Origin: Roseofilum capinflatum BLCC-M114
GTDB lineage: Bacteria; Cyanobacteriota; Cyanobacteriia; Cyanobacteriales; Desertifilaceae
NCBI RefSeq assembly: GCF_030068505.1
Contig: NZ_JAQOSO010000001.1
Coordinates: forward strand, 1 to 64,000
DNA: 64,000 nucleotides
Direction of reading: 5' to 3'
Shown: piece after piece, positions 42,906 to 52,077 of the stretch
How the letters are laid out: each line of letters starts with the position of its first letter
How positions within the stretch are numbered: position 1 is the stretch's first letter
Made by a program: the position numbers and the translations under genes
The notes under the pieces: model-generated
The model's database searches: none
What the model saw: only the letters and a program-made list of their open reading frames with translations
What the model was told of the DNA's origin: nothing

Positions 42906-44444
42906 ATGTCCTATCGCCTCTCCCTATGTATTTTTAGTACCCTTGCCAGTCTAGGAATCATCAATTCTGGGACGGCGATCGCCCTCTCTCCCCCTAAAGA
43001 AAGCCAAGCGATCGTACTGGCCCAAGCCTCCGAAAATGTCTGCGATCGGGGTCTAGAATTAGCCCAGCAAGCCAATCAAGCTGGAAAAGTGGCCACCACT
43101 GCCGGTCAATGGACTCAAATTTCCCAGCAGTGGCAACAAGCGGCTGACCTGATGGCTCAAGTGCCCTCAGACGATGACTGTTATGAAAAAGCCCAAGAAA
43201 GAATAGACTTTTATCGCAATAACAGCCAAATTGCCCTGGAAGAAGCGGAAAAAAGCCGCACCCCTAGACCCCTGCTCTCCCTAGGCGCTCAGGGAGAAGC
43301 GGTGAGGGAACTTCAGCAACAGCTTACAGACTTGGGTTATTTCCAAGGTGAAATAGATGGGATTTATGACCAAACGACTCAGGATGCGGCGATCGCCTTC
43401 CAAAGCGCCCAAGGTTTAACTGCTGATGGTCAAGTGGGTCAAAATACTTGGGATCGGTTAGACTCTGCCATCATTACTCAGATGACCCGTGAAACCGACA
43501 GCGAAGAACGTGAATCAGAGAAAGACAAAACTAACCAAAAACCCTCTAAACAACAAGGAATAATCGGTTGGGTGATGATGGGGTTAGGAGGCTTAACTGT
43601 TTTAGGAGGAACCGTTTTTATCCTCCTGAAACTGCTCAATCGAGGGGTTGAAGAAGACGATGAATTTGAAGAGGAAGAGGACGAAGCCGATCGAGACAGG
43701 GTTGATCCAGTGCCCGATTCCTCAGCACCGGAACTAATGCCTTCTCTCGCTCAAGCGGCTCTAGAAAAATTTCGCAATGGCAAATTAGAGTCTGACCATC
43801 AAGAAACCGAATCGAAAAGCATTTCTGAAGATCCATCGGAACAAGTTTCCCCAGAAAAACCTGCCCATCCAGAACTCGAAAAAGAACCTGAATCTCCTGA
43901 AGAAACTACACCAGAATCGGAAAAAAACAATCAGCTTTTACCGGTTAACGAAACCACCCGTTTGCCCAAGCTCACCATTGTTGAGGATCTGATTCAAGAC
44001 TTAGAAAGTGCCGATCCTCAAAAGCGCCGCCAAGCCATTTGGGAATTGGGACAACGGGGTAATTCTTTAGCCGTCAAACCGTTGTTAAATTTACTCTTCG
44101 ATTCCGATTCGGGACAGCGAACTTTGATTTTATCCGCTCTATCGGAAATTGGTGTAAAAACTATTAAACCGATGAATCGGGCATTATCCTTATCCTTACA
44201 AGATGATAATCCAGAAGTGAGAAAAAATGCCATTCGAGATTTTACTCGTATGTATGAGTTGATTTCTACTGTTAGCCATATGATGTGTCATGCTGTAGAC
44301 GATCCGGATGAGGAAGTTCAAGAAGTCGCGGAGTGGGCTGTCTTGCAATTACGACGCATTAGCGCCATGTCCAATCAGGTGAAACTTAAAAAGAGGAATT
44401 CTTCGGATTCATCGGAGGATTTTTTGGACGATGAGGATTACTAG
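42906..44444 (+). CDS. Peptidoglycan-binding and HEAT-repeat membrane protein
   Basis: A 512-aa protein. Signal peptide (MSYRLSLCIFSTLASLGIIN...), helical periplasmic part, a PG_binding_1 domain (about residues 123-186: GAQGEAVRELQQQLTDLGYF and FQSAQGLTADGQVG), a membrane helix (218-243), a very acidic Glu/Pro/Ser linker and four to five HEAT repeats at the C-terminus (SADPQKRRQAIWELGQRG and DDNPEVRKNAIRDF). The layout puts the wall-binding domain outside and the HEAT scaffold inside. Function unknown; a link between the cell wall and a cytoplasmic partner is an inference. An ATG at 42819 would add 29 residues before the signal peptide. Confidence 0.8.
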   Translation: MSYRLSLCIFSTLASLGIINSGTAIALSPPKESQAIVLAQASENVCDRGLELAQQANQAGKVATTAGQWTQISQQWQQAADLMAQVPSDDDCYEKAQERIDFYRNNSQIALEEAEKSRTPRPLLSLGAQGEAVRELQQQLTDLGYFQGEIDGIYDQTTQDAAIAFQSAQGLTADGQVGQNTWDRLDSAIITQMTRETDSEERESEKDKTNQKPSKQQGIIGWVMMGLGGLTVLGGTVFILLKLLNRGVEEDDEFEEEEDEADRDRVDPVPDSSAPELMPSLAQAALEKFRNGKLESDHQETESKSISEDPSEQVSPEKPAHPELEKEPESPEETTPESEKNNQLLPVNETTRLPKLTIVEDLIQDLESADPQKRRQAIWELGQRGNSLAVKPLLNLLFDSDSGQRTLILSALSEIGVKTIKPMNRALSLSLQDDNPEVRKNAIRDFTRMYELISTVSHMMCHAVDDPDEEVQEVAEWAVLQLRRISAMSNQVKLKKRNSSDSSEDFLDDEDY

Positions 44445-44472
44445 GTTATTGAATTGAAAGGTGGTCTACATT

Positions 44473-45207
44473 TTAAGCTTGCTGATGGGAAGCGTGTAAC
44501 TCATCTAAATTTAAATGGGACTGAACCACTTGCCCATCTCTAAACCAAATGATGCGGTTGGTTAACCGAGCCACATCAGGTTCATGGGTTACCATAACTA
44601 CTGTCATGCCATCTTGGTTTAATTGGGTAAAGATATTCATGACTTCTTCGGTGGTTTTGGTGTCTAATGCACCCGTTGGCTCATCTGCAAGCAAGACGAC
44701 AGGACGATTGACGATCGCCCTGGCGATCGCCACCCGTTGCTGCTGTCCTCCAGAGAGTTGATTGGGTCTATTTTGCATTCGATTGTCCAAACCCACTTGT
44801 TTCAAGGCTTCCGCCGCTTTATCTCGACGTTCTCGCCCTTTCACCCCCGCATAAACCATGGGCAACATCACATTTTCTAGGGCGGTTAATTGGGCTAATA
44901 AATGAAATTGCTGAAACACAAACCCTAGTTTTTGATTGCGAATGGCAGAAAGTTCCTTTTTGGGTAACTGAGCCACATCCGTACCATCTAAGTAATACTG
45001 TCCGCTACTGGGACGGTCTAAACAGCCGATAATATTCATGGCGGTGGATTTTCCTGACCCAGAGGGGCCCATAATGGCGCAATATTCCCCCGCTTGAATA
45101 CTTAAACTGACATCGGCGATCGCCTGAACTTCTACATCCCCCATCTGATAGACTTTAGAGATATGTTCTAAGCGAATAATATCTTTTTTTTCTAATTCTT
45201 GGTTCAT
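44473..45207 (-). CDS. ABC transporter ATP-binding protein (MacB/LolD type)
   Basis: A 244-aa ATPase with Walker A GPSGSGKST, Q-loop, signature LSGGQQQRVAIARA, Walker B VVLLADEPTGALD and H-loop MVTHE. The family pairs with FtsX-like permeases for export of lipoproteins, macrolides or peptides. No permease gene adjoins it. ATG 45207 is chosen (MNQELEKKDIIRLEHISK); the longer frame would overlap the prfC stop region. It lies 25 bp downstream of prfC. Confidence 0.92.
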   Translation of the reverse strand: MNQELEKKDIIRLEHISKVYQMGDVEVQAIADVSLSIQAGEYCAIMGPSGSGKSTAMNIIGCLDRPSSGQYYLDGTDVAQLPKKELSAIRNQKLGFVFQQFHLLAQLTALENVMLPMVYAGVKGRERRDKAAEALKQVGLDNRMQNRPNQLSGGQQQRVAIARAIVNRPVVLLADEPTGALDTKTTEEVMNIFTQLNQDGMTVVMVTHEPDVARLTNRIIWFRDGQVVQSHLNLDELHASHQQA

Positions 45208-45232
45208 GGATTTTAGAGCGCTCGGCGCTATA

Positions 45233-46852
45233 TTAATTGGATTGCCCAGAGGATAGAGGAGCGATCGCACTCAATCTCAGATCCGGATGATCGCCCTGGA
45301 CTTGCTGCAAGTTCCACTCATTCTTAAACAACAGCACCGGTCGATCCCAATTATCCTTAACTGTCATCGTATTAAACAACCGCCCCATCTGGTCTAAAAA
45401 GTCCCAGCCATTGAGTACCCATCGCGCTACCGAATAGGATAATAACTCCGTGCGAGTCTCTACCCCATATTCATTCAGCAGGCGAAATTGCACTACCTCA
45501 AATTGCAACTGACCGACAGCCGCTAAAATGGGGTCGCGCTTAGATTCATCACTAGAATACATAATCTGTACGGCTCCCTCTTCCCGCAATTGGGTGACCC
45601 CTTTGTGGAATTGCTTAAATTTGGAGGGATTGGGGTTTCTCAAATAGGCAAATAATTCGGGTGAAAAACAAGGAATGCCTTCATATTCCACTTTTTTACC
45701 CGTATAAATCGTATCGCCGATCGCAAACACCCCTGGATTATTCAACCCAATCACATCCCCTGGATAAGCCACCTCTACCGAGCCTCGGTCTTGAGCAAAC
45801 AGTTTTTGAGGACGCGAGAGGCGCACGGTTTTCCCGGTACGAGCATGACTCACCGTCATATCCTTTTCAAATTTCCCGGTACAAACGCGCACAAATGCCA
45901 CGCGATCGCGGTGTTTCGGGTCCATATTTGCCTGTAGCTTAAACACAAAGCCCGTAAACTCTGGATATTCTGGAGACATCAACCCCTCCGAGCTTTTGCG
46001 ATCTCCGGGTTTCAGGGCGTATTGTAAAAAGGCATCCAAAAAGAGCTGCACGCCGAAATTGGTCATGGCGCTCCCAAAAAATACTGGCGTTAATTCTCCT
46101 GCGTGGATCTCGTCTAAGTCAAACTCTGACCCCAAGCCATCGAGTAATTCCAAATCTTCCTTAAGCTGATAATACAAATCCTGGTCTAATAATTCCTCAA
46201 TGCGCGGATCGCCCAAGCGAATCATGGTATCCTTTGCGGCTTGTTTACCATGGGCATTGCGTTCAAACAAATGAATTTCCTGGGTATGGCGATCGTACAC
46301 CCCTTGGAAGCGATCGCCCGTTCCAATCGGCCAATTCACCGGATAAGTTTTTAACCCCAACTCCTGCTCAATTTCGTCCAATAACTCCAGAGGTTCGCGG
46401 GTGGGGCGATCCATCTTATTAAAAAACGTAAAAATCGGAATTCTCCGCATCCGACAAACTTCAAACAGCTTACGGGTTTGTGGCTCCAACCCCTTCGCCG
46501 CATCCTCCAACATCACCGCATTATCCGCCGCCGCCAACGTCCGATAAGTATCTTCACTAAAATCCTGGTGTCCCGGCGTATCCAACAAATTAATCTGACA
46601 GTCCTGATACTGAAACTGCAACACCGTCGAAGTAATCGAAATTCCCCTCTGTTGCTCCATAGCCATCCAGTCCGATGTCGCTCGGCGCTGACTTGCCCTA
46701 GCCTTCACTGCCCCCGCTTCATGAATTGCCCCTCCATAGAGGAGCAATTTTTCCGTTAACGTAGTTTTACCCGCGTCAGGGTGAGAAATAATCGCAAAGT
46801 TGCGCCGGCCATCAACCGCGTTTTGAATTTCCGTAGACAGATCGGTAGACAT
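45233..46852 (-). CDS. prfC: Peptide chain release factor 3
   Basis: A 539-aa translational GTPase that recycles RF1/RF2 after termination. G1 [15 protein letters not shown], switch I RGISIT, G3 [14 protein letters not shown]4 [13 protein letters not shown]-Tu-like domain II and RF3-specific domain III follow ([20 protein letters not shown]). Length is normal. ATG 46852 (MSTDLSTEI) is chosen; four further codons from a TTG are open upstream. Confidence 0.96.
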   Translation of the reverse strand: MSTDLSTEIQNAVDGRRNFAIISHPDAGKTTLTEKLLLYGGAIHEAGAVKARASQRRATSDWMAMEQQRGISITSTVLQFQYQDCQINLLDTPGHQDFSEDTYRTLAAADNAVMLEDAAKGLEPQTRKLFEVCRMRRIPIFTFFNKMDRPTREPLELLDEIEQELGLKTYPVNWPIGTGDRFQGVYDRHTQEIHLFERNAHGKQAAKDTMIRLGDPRIEELLDQDLYYQLKEDLELLDGLGSEFDLDEIHAGELTPVFFGSAMTNFGVQLFLDAFLQYALKPGDRKSSEGLMSPEYPEFTGFVFKLQANMDPKHRDRVAFVRVCTGKFEKDMTVSHARTGKTVRLSRPQKLFAQDRGSVEVAYPGDVIGLNNPGVFAIGDTIYTGKKVEYEGIPCFSPELFAYLRNPNPSKFKQFHKGVTQLREEGAVQIMYSSDESKRDPILAAVGQLQFEVVQFRLLNEYGVETRTELLSYSVARWVLNGWDFLDQMGRLFNTMTVKDNWDRPVLLFKNEWNLQQVQGDHPDLRLSAIAPLSSGQSN

Positions 46853-46999
46853 TAGGAATAACAATGAACAACATAGTTAGAACAAGAGCGACCTATGGCA
46901 TTGTATCTTTACCGTAAAAAACACTATAGGCCAAAGATCTATCATAATCCATGGAGAAAGCAATTGAGGAGTTGCCAACCATTTCTTCATCTTTCTAAT

Positions 47000-47827
47000 C
47001 TAGAACTTTTGAGGAATAACCCGTCTGTCCTTCAACGACAAATGATCGTCATATTGATGCTTGAGATCTCGCTTACCCAATTTTACCGGTTGAATCGGCA
47101 ACTCTTCATAGGGAATTAAACTGAGGAAATGGGAAATACAATTGAGGCGGGCCCGTTTTTTATGATCGGCCGGCACAATATACCAAGGAGCTAAATCCGT
47201 ATCTGTCGCTTTCAACATCTTATCTCTAGCATGGGAATACTCATACCAGCGTTGATAGGATTGAACATCCATGGGACTCAACTTCCAGACTTTACGCATA
47301 TCGTGAATGCGGTCTTGGAAGCGATGTTCTTGTTCTTTCATGCTGGTATCTAACCAATATTTAATCAGTTGAATCCCCGAATCGACAATCATATGTTCAA
47401 ACGTGGGGGTATATTGCAAAAATCTCTGGTACTCTTCATCGGTGCAAAATCCCATCACCCGCTCAACACCGGCCCGGTTGTACCAACTGCGATCGAAAAT
47501 AACGACCTCTCCGGCTGCGGGAAAATGCTGAATATAGCGCTGGAAATACAACTGAGTCTTTTCCCTTTCTGAAGGAGTCGGCAGGGCAACGACGCGGAAC
47601 ACCCTAGGGCTAACGCGATCGACAATGCGCTTAATCATGCCGCCTTTTCCGGCTGCATCTCGACCTTCAAAGACCACAATAATCCTCAATCCCTTGGCTT
47701 GTACCCAATATTGCAACTTAACTAATTCGGCATGAAGCTTAGTTAATTCAGATTCATATGTTTCCTTGGAGAGTTTACCGGGTTTTTTTTCGCTCGCTTT
47801 CTTCTTTTTTCCCATGCATCTGCCCAT
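47000..47827 (-). CDS. ppk2: Polyphosphate kinase 2
   Basis: A 275-aa PPK2 family enzyme that uses polyphosphate to phosphorylate ADP or GDP (or AMP in other classes). Walker [19 protein letters not shown], Walker B/lid [18 protein letters not shown], and the lid [16 protein letters not shown]-like region (reads [15 protein letters not shown]). The Lys-rich N-terminus ([12 protein letters not shown]) is common. An ATG at 47815 is an alternative start. It is divergent from msrA. Confidence 0.93.
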   Translation of the reverse strand: MGRCMGKKKKASEKKPGKLSKETYESELTKLHAELVKLQYWVQAKGLRIIVVFEGRDAAGKGGMIKRIVDRVSPRVFRVVALPTPSEREKTQLYFQRYIQHFPAAGEVVIFDRSWYNRAGVERVMGFCTDEEYQRFLQYTPTFEHMIVDSGIQLIKYWLDTSMKEQEHRFQDRIHDMRKVWKLSPMDVQSYQRWYEYSHARDKMLKATDTDLAPWYIVPADHKKRARLNCISHFLSLIPYEELPIQPVKLGKRDLKHQYDDHLSLKDRRVIPQKF

Positions 47828-47945
47828 TTTAACTGACTATACTAGCCTATCATCGCTAGGAGGGTGGGCAGAAGGGGAAAAGGGACTGCCAACTTCACAA
47901 AGTTTTGTAACAATAGAAGGTGTTCCCTTATTTCAGAATTGCTCT

Positions 47946-48602
47946 ATGTTTCTATTTGGATTAGGCAAGAAAGCCACCCTCCCCACTGCTGAAGAAGCTT
48001 TACCGGGGCGTAAAGTCTCCATGCCTGTACCCGAAAAACACTTCGTCAATGGCAATCCTCTGCAACCGCCCTACCCAGAGGGCATGGAAATGGCGATGTT
48101 TGGCTTAGGTTGTTTTTGGGGAGCAGAGCGCTGTTTCTGGAAACAACCGGGAGTGTTTAGCACGGCTGTAGGGTATGCGGGGGGATATACTCCTAACGCC
48201 AACTACCAGGAAGTCTGCACCGGTCGAACGGGTCATAATGAAGTGGTGCGGGTGGTGTTTGACCCCCAACAAACAAGTTATGAAACCCTGCTGAAAGTCT
48301 TCTGGGAAAGTCATGACCCCACCCAAGGAATGCGCCAAGGGAATGATGTGGGAACCCAATACCGTTCTGGCATTTATGTCTATTCTGAGCCTCAGAAGGA
48401 ACTGGCACAAAAATCCCGCCAAGTCTACCAAGAAGAGCTGAAGAAGGCGGGATATGGGGAAATTACTACGGAAATTATTGATGCGCCTGAGTTTTATTAC
48501 GCTGAGGACTATCACCAACAGTATCTAGCCAAAAATCCTGGTGGGTATTGTGGCTTAGGTGGAACGAAGGTGGCTTGTCCAGGGGTAACGACGGTTTCTT
48601 AA
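47946..48602 (+). CDS. msrA: Peptide methionine sulfoxide reductase MsrA
   Basis: A 218-aa enzyme that reduces methionine-S-sulfoxide in proteins. The catalytic motif is [26 protein letters not shown] and [13 protein letters not shown] are family strands. C-terminal [15 protein letters not shown] supplies recycling Cys residues. About 40 residues precede the catalytic domain ([21 protein letters not shown]), as in long-form MsrA. ATG 47946 is chosen; a 60-codon extension upstream overlaps the divergent ppk2 gene. Confidence 0.94.
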   Translation: MFLFGLGKKATLPTAEEALPGRKVSMPVPEKHFVNGNPLQPPYPEGMEMAMFGLGCFWGAERCFWKQPGVFSTAVGYAGGYTPNANYQEVCTGRTGHNEVVRVVFDPQQTSYETLLKVFWESHDPTQGMRQGNDVGTQYRSGIYVYSEPQKELAQKSRQVYQEELKKAGYGEITTEIIDAPEFYYAEDYHQQYLAKNPGGYCGLGGTKVACPGVTTVS

Positions 48603-48743
48603 ATATCCTTTGTTAAATCCCCTTGAGGATCATTGCCAGCAAAAATTAGGATTGATTGTAGGGGTGTTTCATGTCGCGTTGGCGTAGCCTGCGCGGAGCG
48701 CATAGCGAAACGGACTGAAAGCCCCTACTGGACTGGCAACCCT

Positions 48744-48846
48744 AAAATGGTGAGTTACGGCGGATTGATAGATTGCTGTCAGAGTCTAGGTTTTAGCCGC
48801 CTAACCCACCCTACGCTAAGGCACTATTTTAGCTGTGTCACGGCAC
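48744..48846. mobile_element. MITE-like repeat with inverted ends, copy 2
   Basis: Second copy of the element at 19801-19903: AAAATGGTGAGTTACGGCGG, the same interior, and CCGCCTAACCCACC at the other end. The similarity continues 25-30 bp beyond the inverted end, more weakly. Just before it, 48670-48715 holds another hairpin-rich motif (TCATGTCGCGTTGGCGTAGC...). Together they fill the gap between msrA and the creatininase-family gene. Confidence 0.7.
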
Positions 48847-48865
48847 TGTAGGTCGTTTTTCTGGC

Positions 48866-49612
48866 CTAACTCTTGCCGATGAATTTCTGATAGCTCTCGG
48901 TCAACTCTTCTACGGCTAAGTTATAAAATTCTTTGCCATGTTCTGGGGTGGCTAGGGCGGGGTTTGACCCCATGCGACCATCGGGATAGTGGCGACGGAA
49001 TTCGGCGGGGGTGGTGATGGGGTGACCTTTGCCAACTTCTGGAGAGAGGGGGGCGGTTTTAATGGAGTCGGGATAAACGTACTGGGTGAGGGCGACTTCG
49101 CTGGGGGTAGCGTGAGACCCTTCTTGATCGCCGTACAATTCTTGGGCGTGTTTATAGACGCTGCGACACATAAACCAGTTGGCTAAATGGCAGGTGACTT
49201 TTCCTTCGGGGTCGATGTTGAGGTGGGCTAGGTGGGTATAGAGTTCAGAAAAGGCGGCTTTCATGGGGGAAATATTGCCCCCGTGACCGTTAATAAAGAA
49301 GAATTTGGTAAATCCGGCTTGGGCTAAGTAGGTGAGATAGTCTTTGATCACTAAAATTAGGGTGGAGGGCTGGAGGCTCATGGTTCCGGGGAAGGCGGTA
49401 TGATGGAGGGCCATACCGACGTTGATGGTGGGGCCAACTAGAGCTTGGGTTTTTTGGCCGACTCCTTTGGCGATCGCCTCGGCACAAATGGCATCTGTAC
49501 CAATTAACCCGGTTGGCCCGTGTTGTTCGGTGGAGCCAATGGGCAAAATTAAGCCTGTAGAGTGTTCAAGGTAGCGTTCGACTTCTGGCCAGGTGCTGAG
49601 ATGGAGCAACAT
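48866..49612 (-). CDS. Creatininase family amidohydrolase
   Basis: A 248-aa metal-dependent amidohydrolase. Metal and active-site motifs: LPIGSTEQHGPTGLIGTDA (Glu, His, Asp), FFINGHGGNISP, and EGSHATPSEVALT. The creatininase fold also occurs in mycofactocin-system MftE and in FAPy deformylase, so the real substrate is not known. Stands alone with no related pathway genes. Confidence 0.87.
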   Translation of the reverse strand: MLLHLSTWPEVERYLEHSTGLILPIGSTEQHGPTGLIGTDAICAEAIAKGVGQKTQALVGPTINVGMALHHTAFPGTMSLQPSTLILVIKDYLTYLAQAGFTKFFFINGHGGNISPMKAAFSELYTHLAHLNIDPEGKVTCHLANWFMCRSVYKHAQELYGDQEGSHATPSEVALTQYVYPDSIKTAPLSPEVGKGHPITTPAEFRRHYPDGRMGSNPALATPEHGKEFYNLAVEELTESYQKFIGKS

Positions 49613-49801
49613 AAGACTAACAGGGAAGAGAGCATCCTCTAGGGTAGCAAACTCTCTAGGTTCCGGGAAGGCGATCGCGATCGGTCACCGAAAAAATTTG
49701 TACAATTTACGAAATTCGATCCAATTCTATGGTTCTATCGTTAAAATAAGCGATAACATTTGAAAAGCCCAACTCTAAAGCCACATATAACATAGCCAAT
49801 T

Positions 49802-50110
49802 ATGCTACATCGCAAGATCTATCAACTCTGCTCCGAGGGTCGTGAAGTCTGGATTTTCTTGCGAGACCAGCAACGCTGGATAGAATGCGCTCGCGTTCTA
49901 GAAATCGAAGGAGATTTAGTCACGATTCGCTATGAAACCGAAGAGGAGGATGAGATCTGTGCTTGGGAAGAAATGGTTCGCCTAGAAAGCATTGGTGCAG
50001 TGACCCAAAAGCTCTCAAATTGTCCCAAGGGCAATAGTGAACTGCTGGTCTCAGATGAGTGTCCAGAAGCCGAGCAAATTCGCCAGCACCCAGAATCGAA
50101 TCCGGATTAA
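49802..50110 (+). CDS. DUF6679 family protein
   Basis: A 102-aa protein whose N-terminal 70 residues form a compact beta-rich domain (LHRKIYQLCSEGREVWIFLRD, VTIRYETEEEDEICAWEEMVRLES). I recognise it as the cyanobacterial DUF6679 family, function unknown. The C-terminal 30 residues are acidic and variable. A 189-bp upstream gap (49613-49801) is A/T-rich and likely holds its promoter. Confidence 0.68.
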   Translation: MLHRKIYQLCSEGREVWIFLRDQQRWIECARVLEIEGDLVTIRYETEEEDEICAWEEMVRLESIGAVTQKLSNCPKGNSELLVSDECPEAEQIRQHPESNPD

Positions 50111-50194
50111 CCCAAGCTCTAACCCTAGCGATCGCCCCTTGGGCCAATACGCTATCATTCACAACTGAAAACCTTAAATCATAACCCCAAGACT

Positions 50195-50317
50195 ATGGAT
50201 GTTAAATTGATTCTAGTCATTCTGACTGCCCTGTTTACAGTCACTACCTTATTTTTCGGAACCAAAAACGGGTTCTACGACTCCGACAACTACCACGGTA
50301 ACGGTTCTGCCCATTAA
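50195..50317 (+). CDS. 40-residue single-helix membrane protein
   Basis: A short gene not covered by usual length cut-offs: ATG at 50195, TAA at 50315. It encodes one hydrophobic helix (residues 3-22, VKLILVILTALFTVTTLFFG) followed by a polar tail with NGFYDSDNYHGNGSAH. The size and design are those of small subunits of photosynthetic complexes; I suspect a relation to NdhP of the NDH-1 complex but cannot prove it. Upstream: 84 bp after the DUF6679 gene, same strand. Confidence 0.62.
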   Translation: MDVKLILVILTALFTVTTLFFGTKNGFYDSDNYHGNGSAH

Positions 50318-50322
50318 TCCTC

Positions 50323-50389
50323 TGTAGGGTGGGCAGGGCAAGCCGTGTAGAATTTGAATAGTATCGCCGATTCTCCTGCCCACCCTATC
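50323..50389. repeat. Inverted-repeat element at the start of the beta-CASP gene
   Basis: GTAGGGTGGGCAG and CTGCCCACCCTAT (50324-50336 and 50377-50389) form a 12-bp inverted repeat around about 40 bp. The same GTAGGGTGGGCA motif occurs at 30274-30286. The element covers the region where the start codon of the next gene should be. Confidence 0.65.
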
Positions 50390-51979
50390 TCGTGTCAACC
50401 CTTGATTACCCTTGAATGTATTCCCTATGGGACAGGTCAATCTGGGGATGGAGTCTGCTTACTGGTGCGGATGGGCCCCTATCGCATCTTGCTCGACTGC
50501 GGTTTGCATCAGATCGATCCCCTGCTTGCGACTGAGGCAGTTGATCTGGTCTTCTGTTCCCATGCCCATCCTGACCATTGTCGAGGTCTGCCGGATTTAT
50601 CGGCTCGGTTTCCCCATGTGCCCATTTATGCTAGTGAGGTTACTCGGCAACTCCTATCCTTACAAGGCCTACAAGAGAAGGCTTGTCAGCCTTTAGGGTG
50701 GCGATCGCCGCAACCCCTCAAACCCCATCTGAGTGCCCAACTCTATCCCTGCGGCCATCTCCCAGGAGCGGCCTCCCTCCTGCTTACCTACAGGGCCCCA
50801 GAACGTACCTACACCCTCTTCTACACCGGCGATTACTTTTCCTCTAACTCCCGGCTCGTAGAACGGATGCGGATTGAAGATGTGCGCGGACTCCAACCAG
50901 ATGTGCTGATTATCGAAGCCACCTACGGAACCGCCCGTCATCCCAACCGTCGCCACCAGGAAAACCATCTAGCCTCGCGAATTTACACAACTCTAAAACA
51001 ACAAAAATCCGTTTTACTACCGGTTCCGGTTCTCGGTCTCGGTCAAGAACTCCTCATGTTGTTGCGCTCTCATCATCAGTTTACCGGCCAAGATATTGAT
51101 ATTTGGGTCGATGAAACGATTGCCAAAGGCTGCGATGCCTATCTAGATATTTTGCCCCATCTGCCCAGCAATGTGCAAAATTTTGCCCAACATCAATCCT
51201 TGTTTTGGGATGAGCGAGTCCGTCCCCAGGTGCGTCGCCTTCCAGAGAATCAGGACTCTGGCCAACTGCCCCGATATCCCTCGATTGTGGTTGCCCATCG
51301 TCAATCCAATCTCCAGCAATGGATTGAAGCCGATCCGGAGAGCTGGTTAGTCTTGTTGTCTGAACATGCCGAAGATACGGCTCAACTGGCCCAAACCTTA
51401 GAGCGGATTCAAGGTGTTAAAATTGAAACCTATCTCTTTTCCCAACATTGTGATGGTTTAGGAACGACCCAACTGATTCATAATATTCGTCCCCAACATA
51501 TTGTTTTTTTTCATGGCAGTCATGCTTATCTAGCAGATTTAGCGGGTTTGGAAGAACTCCAAAATCGTTATCATCTCCATTGTCCCCAAACTAATAAACG
51601 AGTAGAATTACCTATTGGTGATACCTTTATTCAACCGGCGGCTCCCGAAACCCATTATGAAGGGGAATTAATGGAATTAGAGACCACCATTGGCATCCAT
51701 TTACCCGAAGAAATTACCCGCGATCGCCGTTGGCAACAGTTCAGCGATACCGGCATTCTAGAAGCCCGTTGGCAAGGAGAAGAGCTAGTCATTCGCCCTC
51801 TCTCTCAACGGGAATTACTGTCCCAAGGACTTCCGAAAATGCCCCCCGATCTCGACTGTTGCGGGAACTGCGCCCATTATCGTGGGCAGCGCTGTTGGAA
51901 TCCAGCCTCAGCCTTATTTGAATTTAGAGTCAGTCCCGATGGTGTCTGTCCCGTCTTTGCCCGCAAACGAGTTGAGTAA
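50354..51979 (+). CDS. MBL-fold hydrolase of the beta-CASP / RNA-nuclease type
   Basis: A protein of about 525-541 aa. The metallo-beta-lactamase metal motif is FCSHAHPDHCRGL (HxHxDH), followed by YPCGHLPGAASLLL and FYTGDYF, then a beta-CASP-like insert (VLIIEATYGTARHP, LLPVPVLGLGQELLMLL) as in RNase J and CPSF-like enzymes. The C-terminal end has a Cys cluster (DLDCCGNCAHYRGQRCW, a possible zinc site). No in-frame ATG is found before the conserved domain: the possible starts are TTG 50354, inside an inverted-repeat element, and TTG 50402. The N-terminus is therefore uncertain. Confidence 0.82.
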   Translation: MNSIADSPAHPISCQPLITLECIPYGTGQSGDGVCLLVRMGPYRILLDCGLHQIDPLLATEAVDLVFCSHAHPDHCRGLPDLSARFPHVPIYASEVTRQLLSLQGLQEKACQPLGWRSPQPLKPHLSAQLYPCGHLPGAASLLLTYRAPERTYTLFYTGDYFSSNSRLVERMRIEDVRGLQPDVLIIEATYGTARHPNRRHQENHLASRIYTTLKQQKSVLLPVPVLGLGQELLMLLRSHHQFTGQDIDIWVDETIAKGCDAYLDILPHLPSNVQNFAQHQSLFWDERVRPQVRRLPENQDSGQLPRYPSIVVAHRQSNLQQWIEADPESWLVLLSEHAEDTAQLAQTLERIQGVKIETYLFSQHCDGLGTTQLIHNIRPQHIVFFHGSHAYLADLAGLEELQNRYHLHCPQTNKRVELPIGDTFIQPAAPETHYEGELMELETTIGIHLPEEITRDRRWQQFSDTGILEARWQGEELVIRPLSQRELLSQGLPKMPPDLDCCGNCAHYRGQRCWNPASALFEFRVSPDGVCPVFARKRVE

Positions 51980-52077
51980 GATTATTCTATTACCCATTAC
52001 CCGCGCAAAGCGCTAGATTAATGTTAAAATCAGTAACAAACATGAGATAGTTATTTACAAAGGGAACCGAAGAAATT

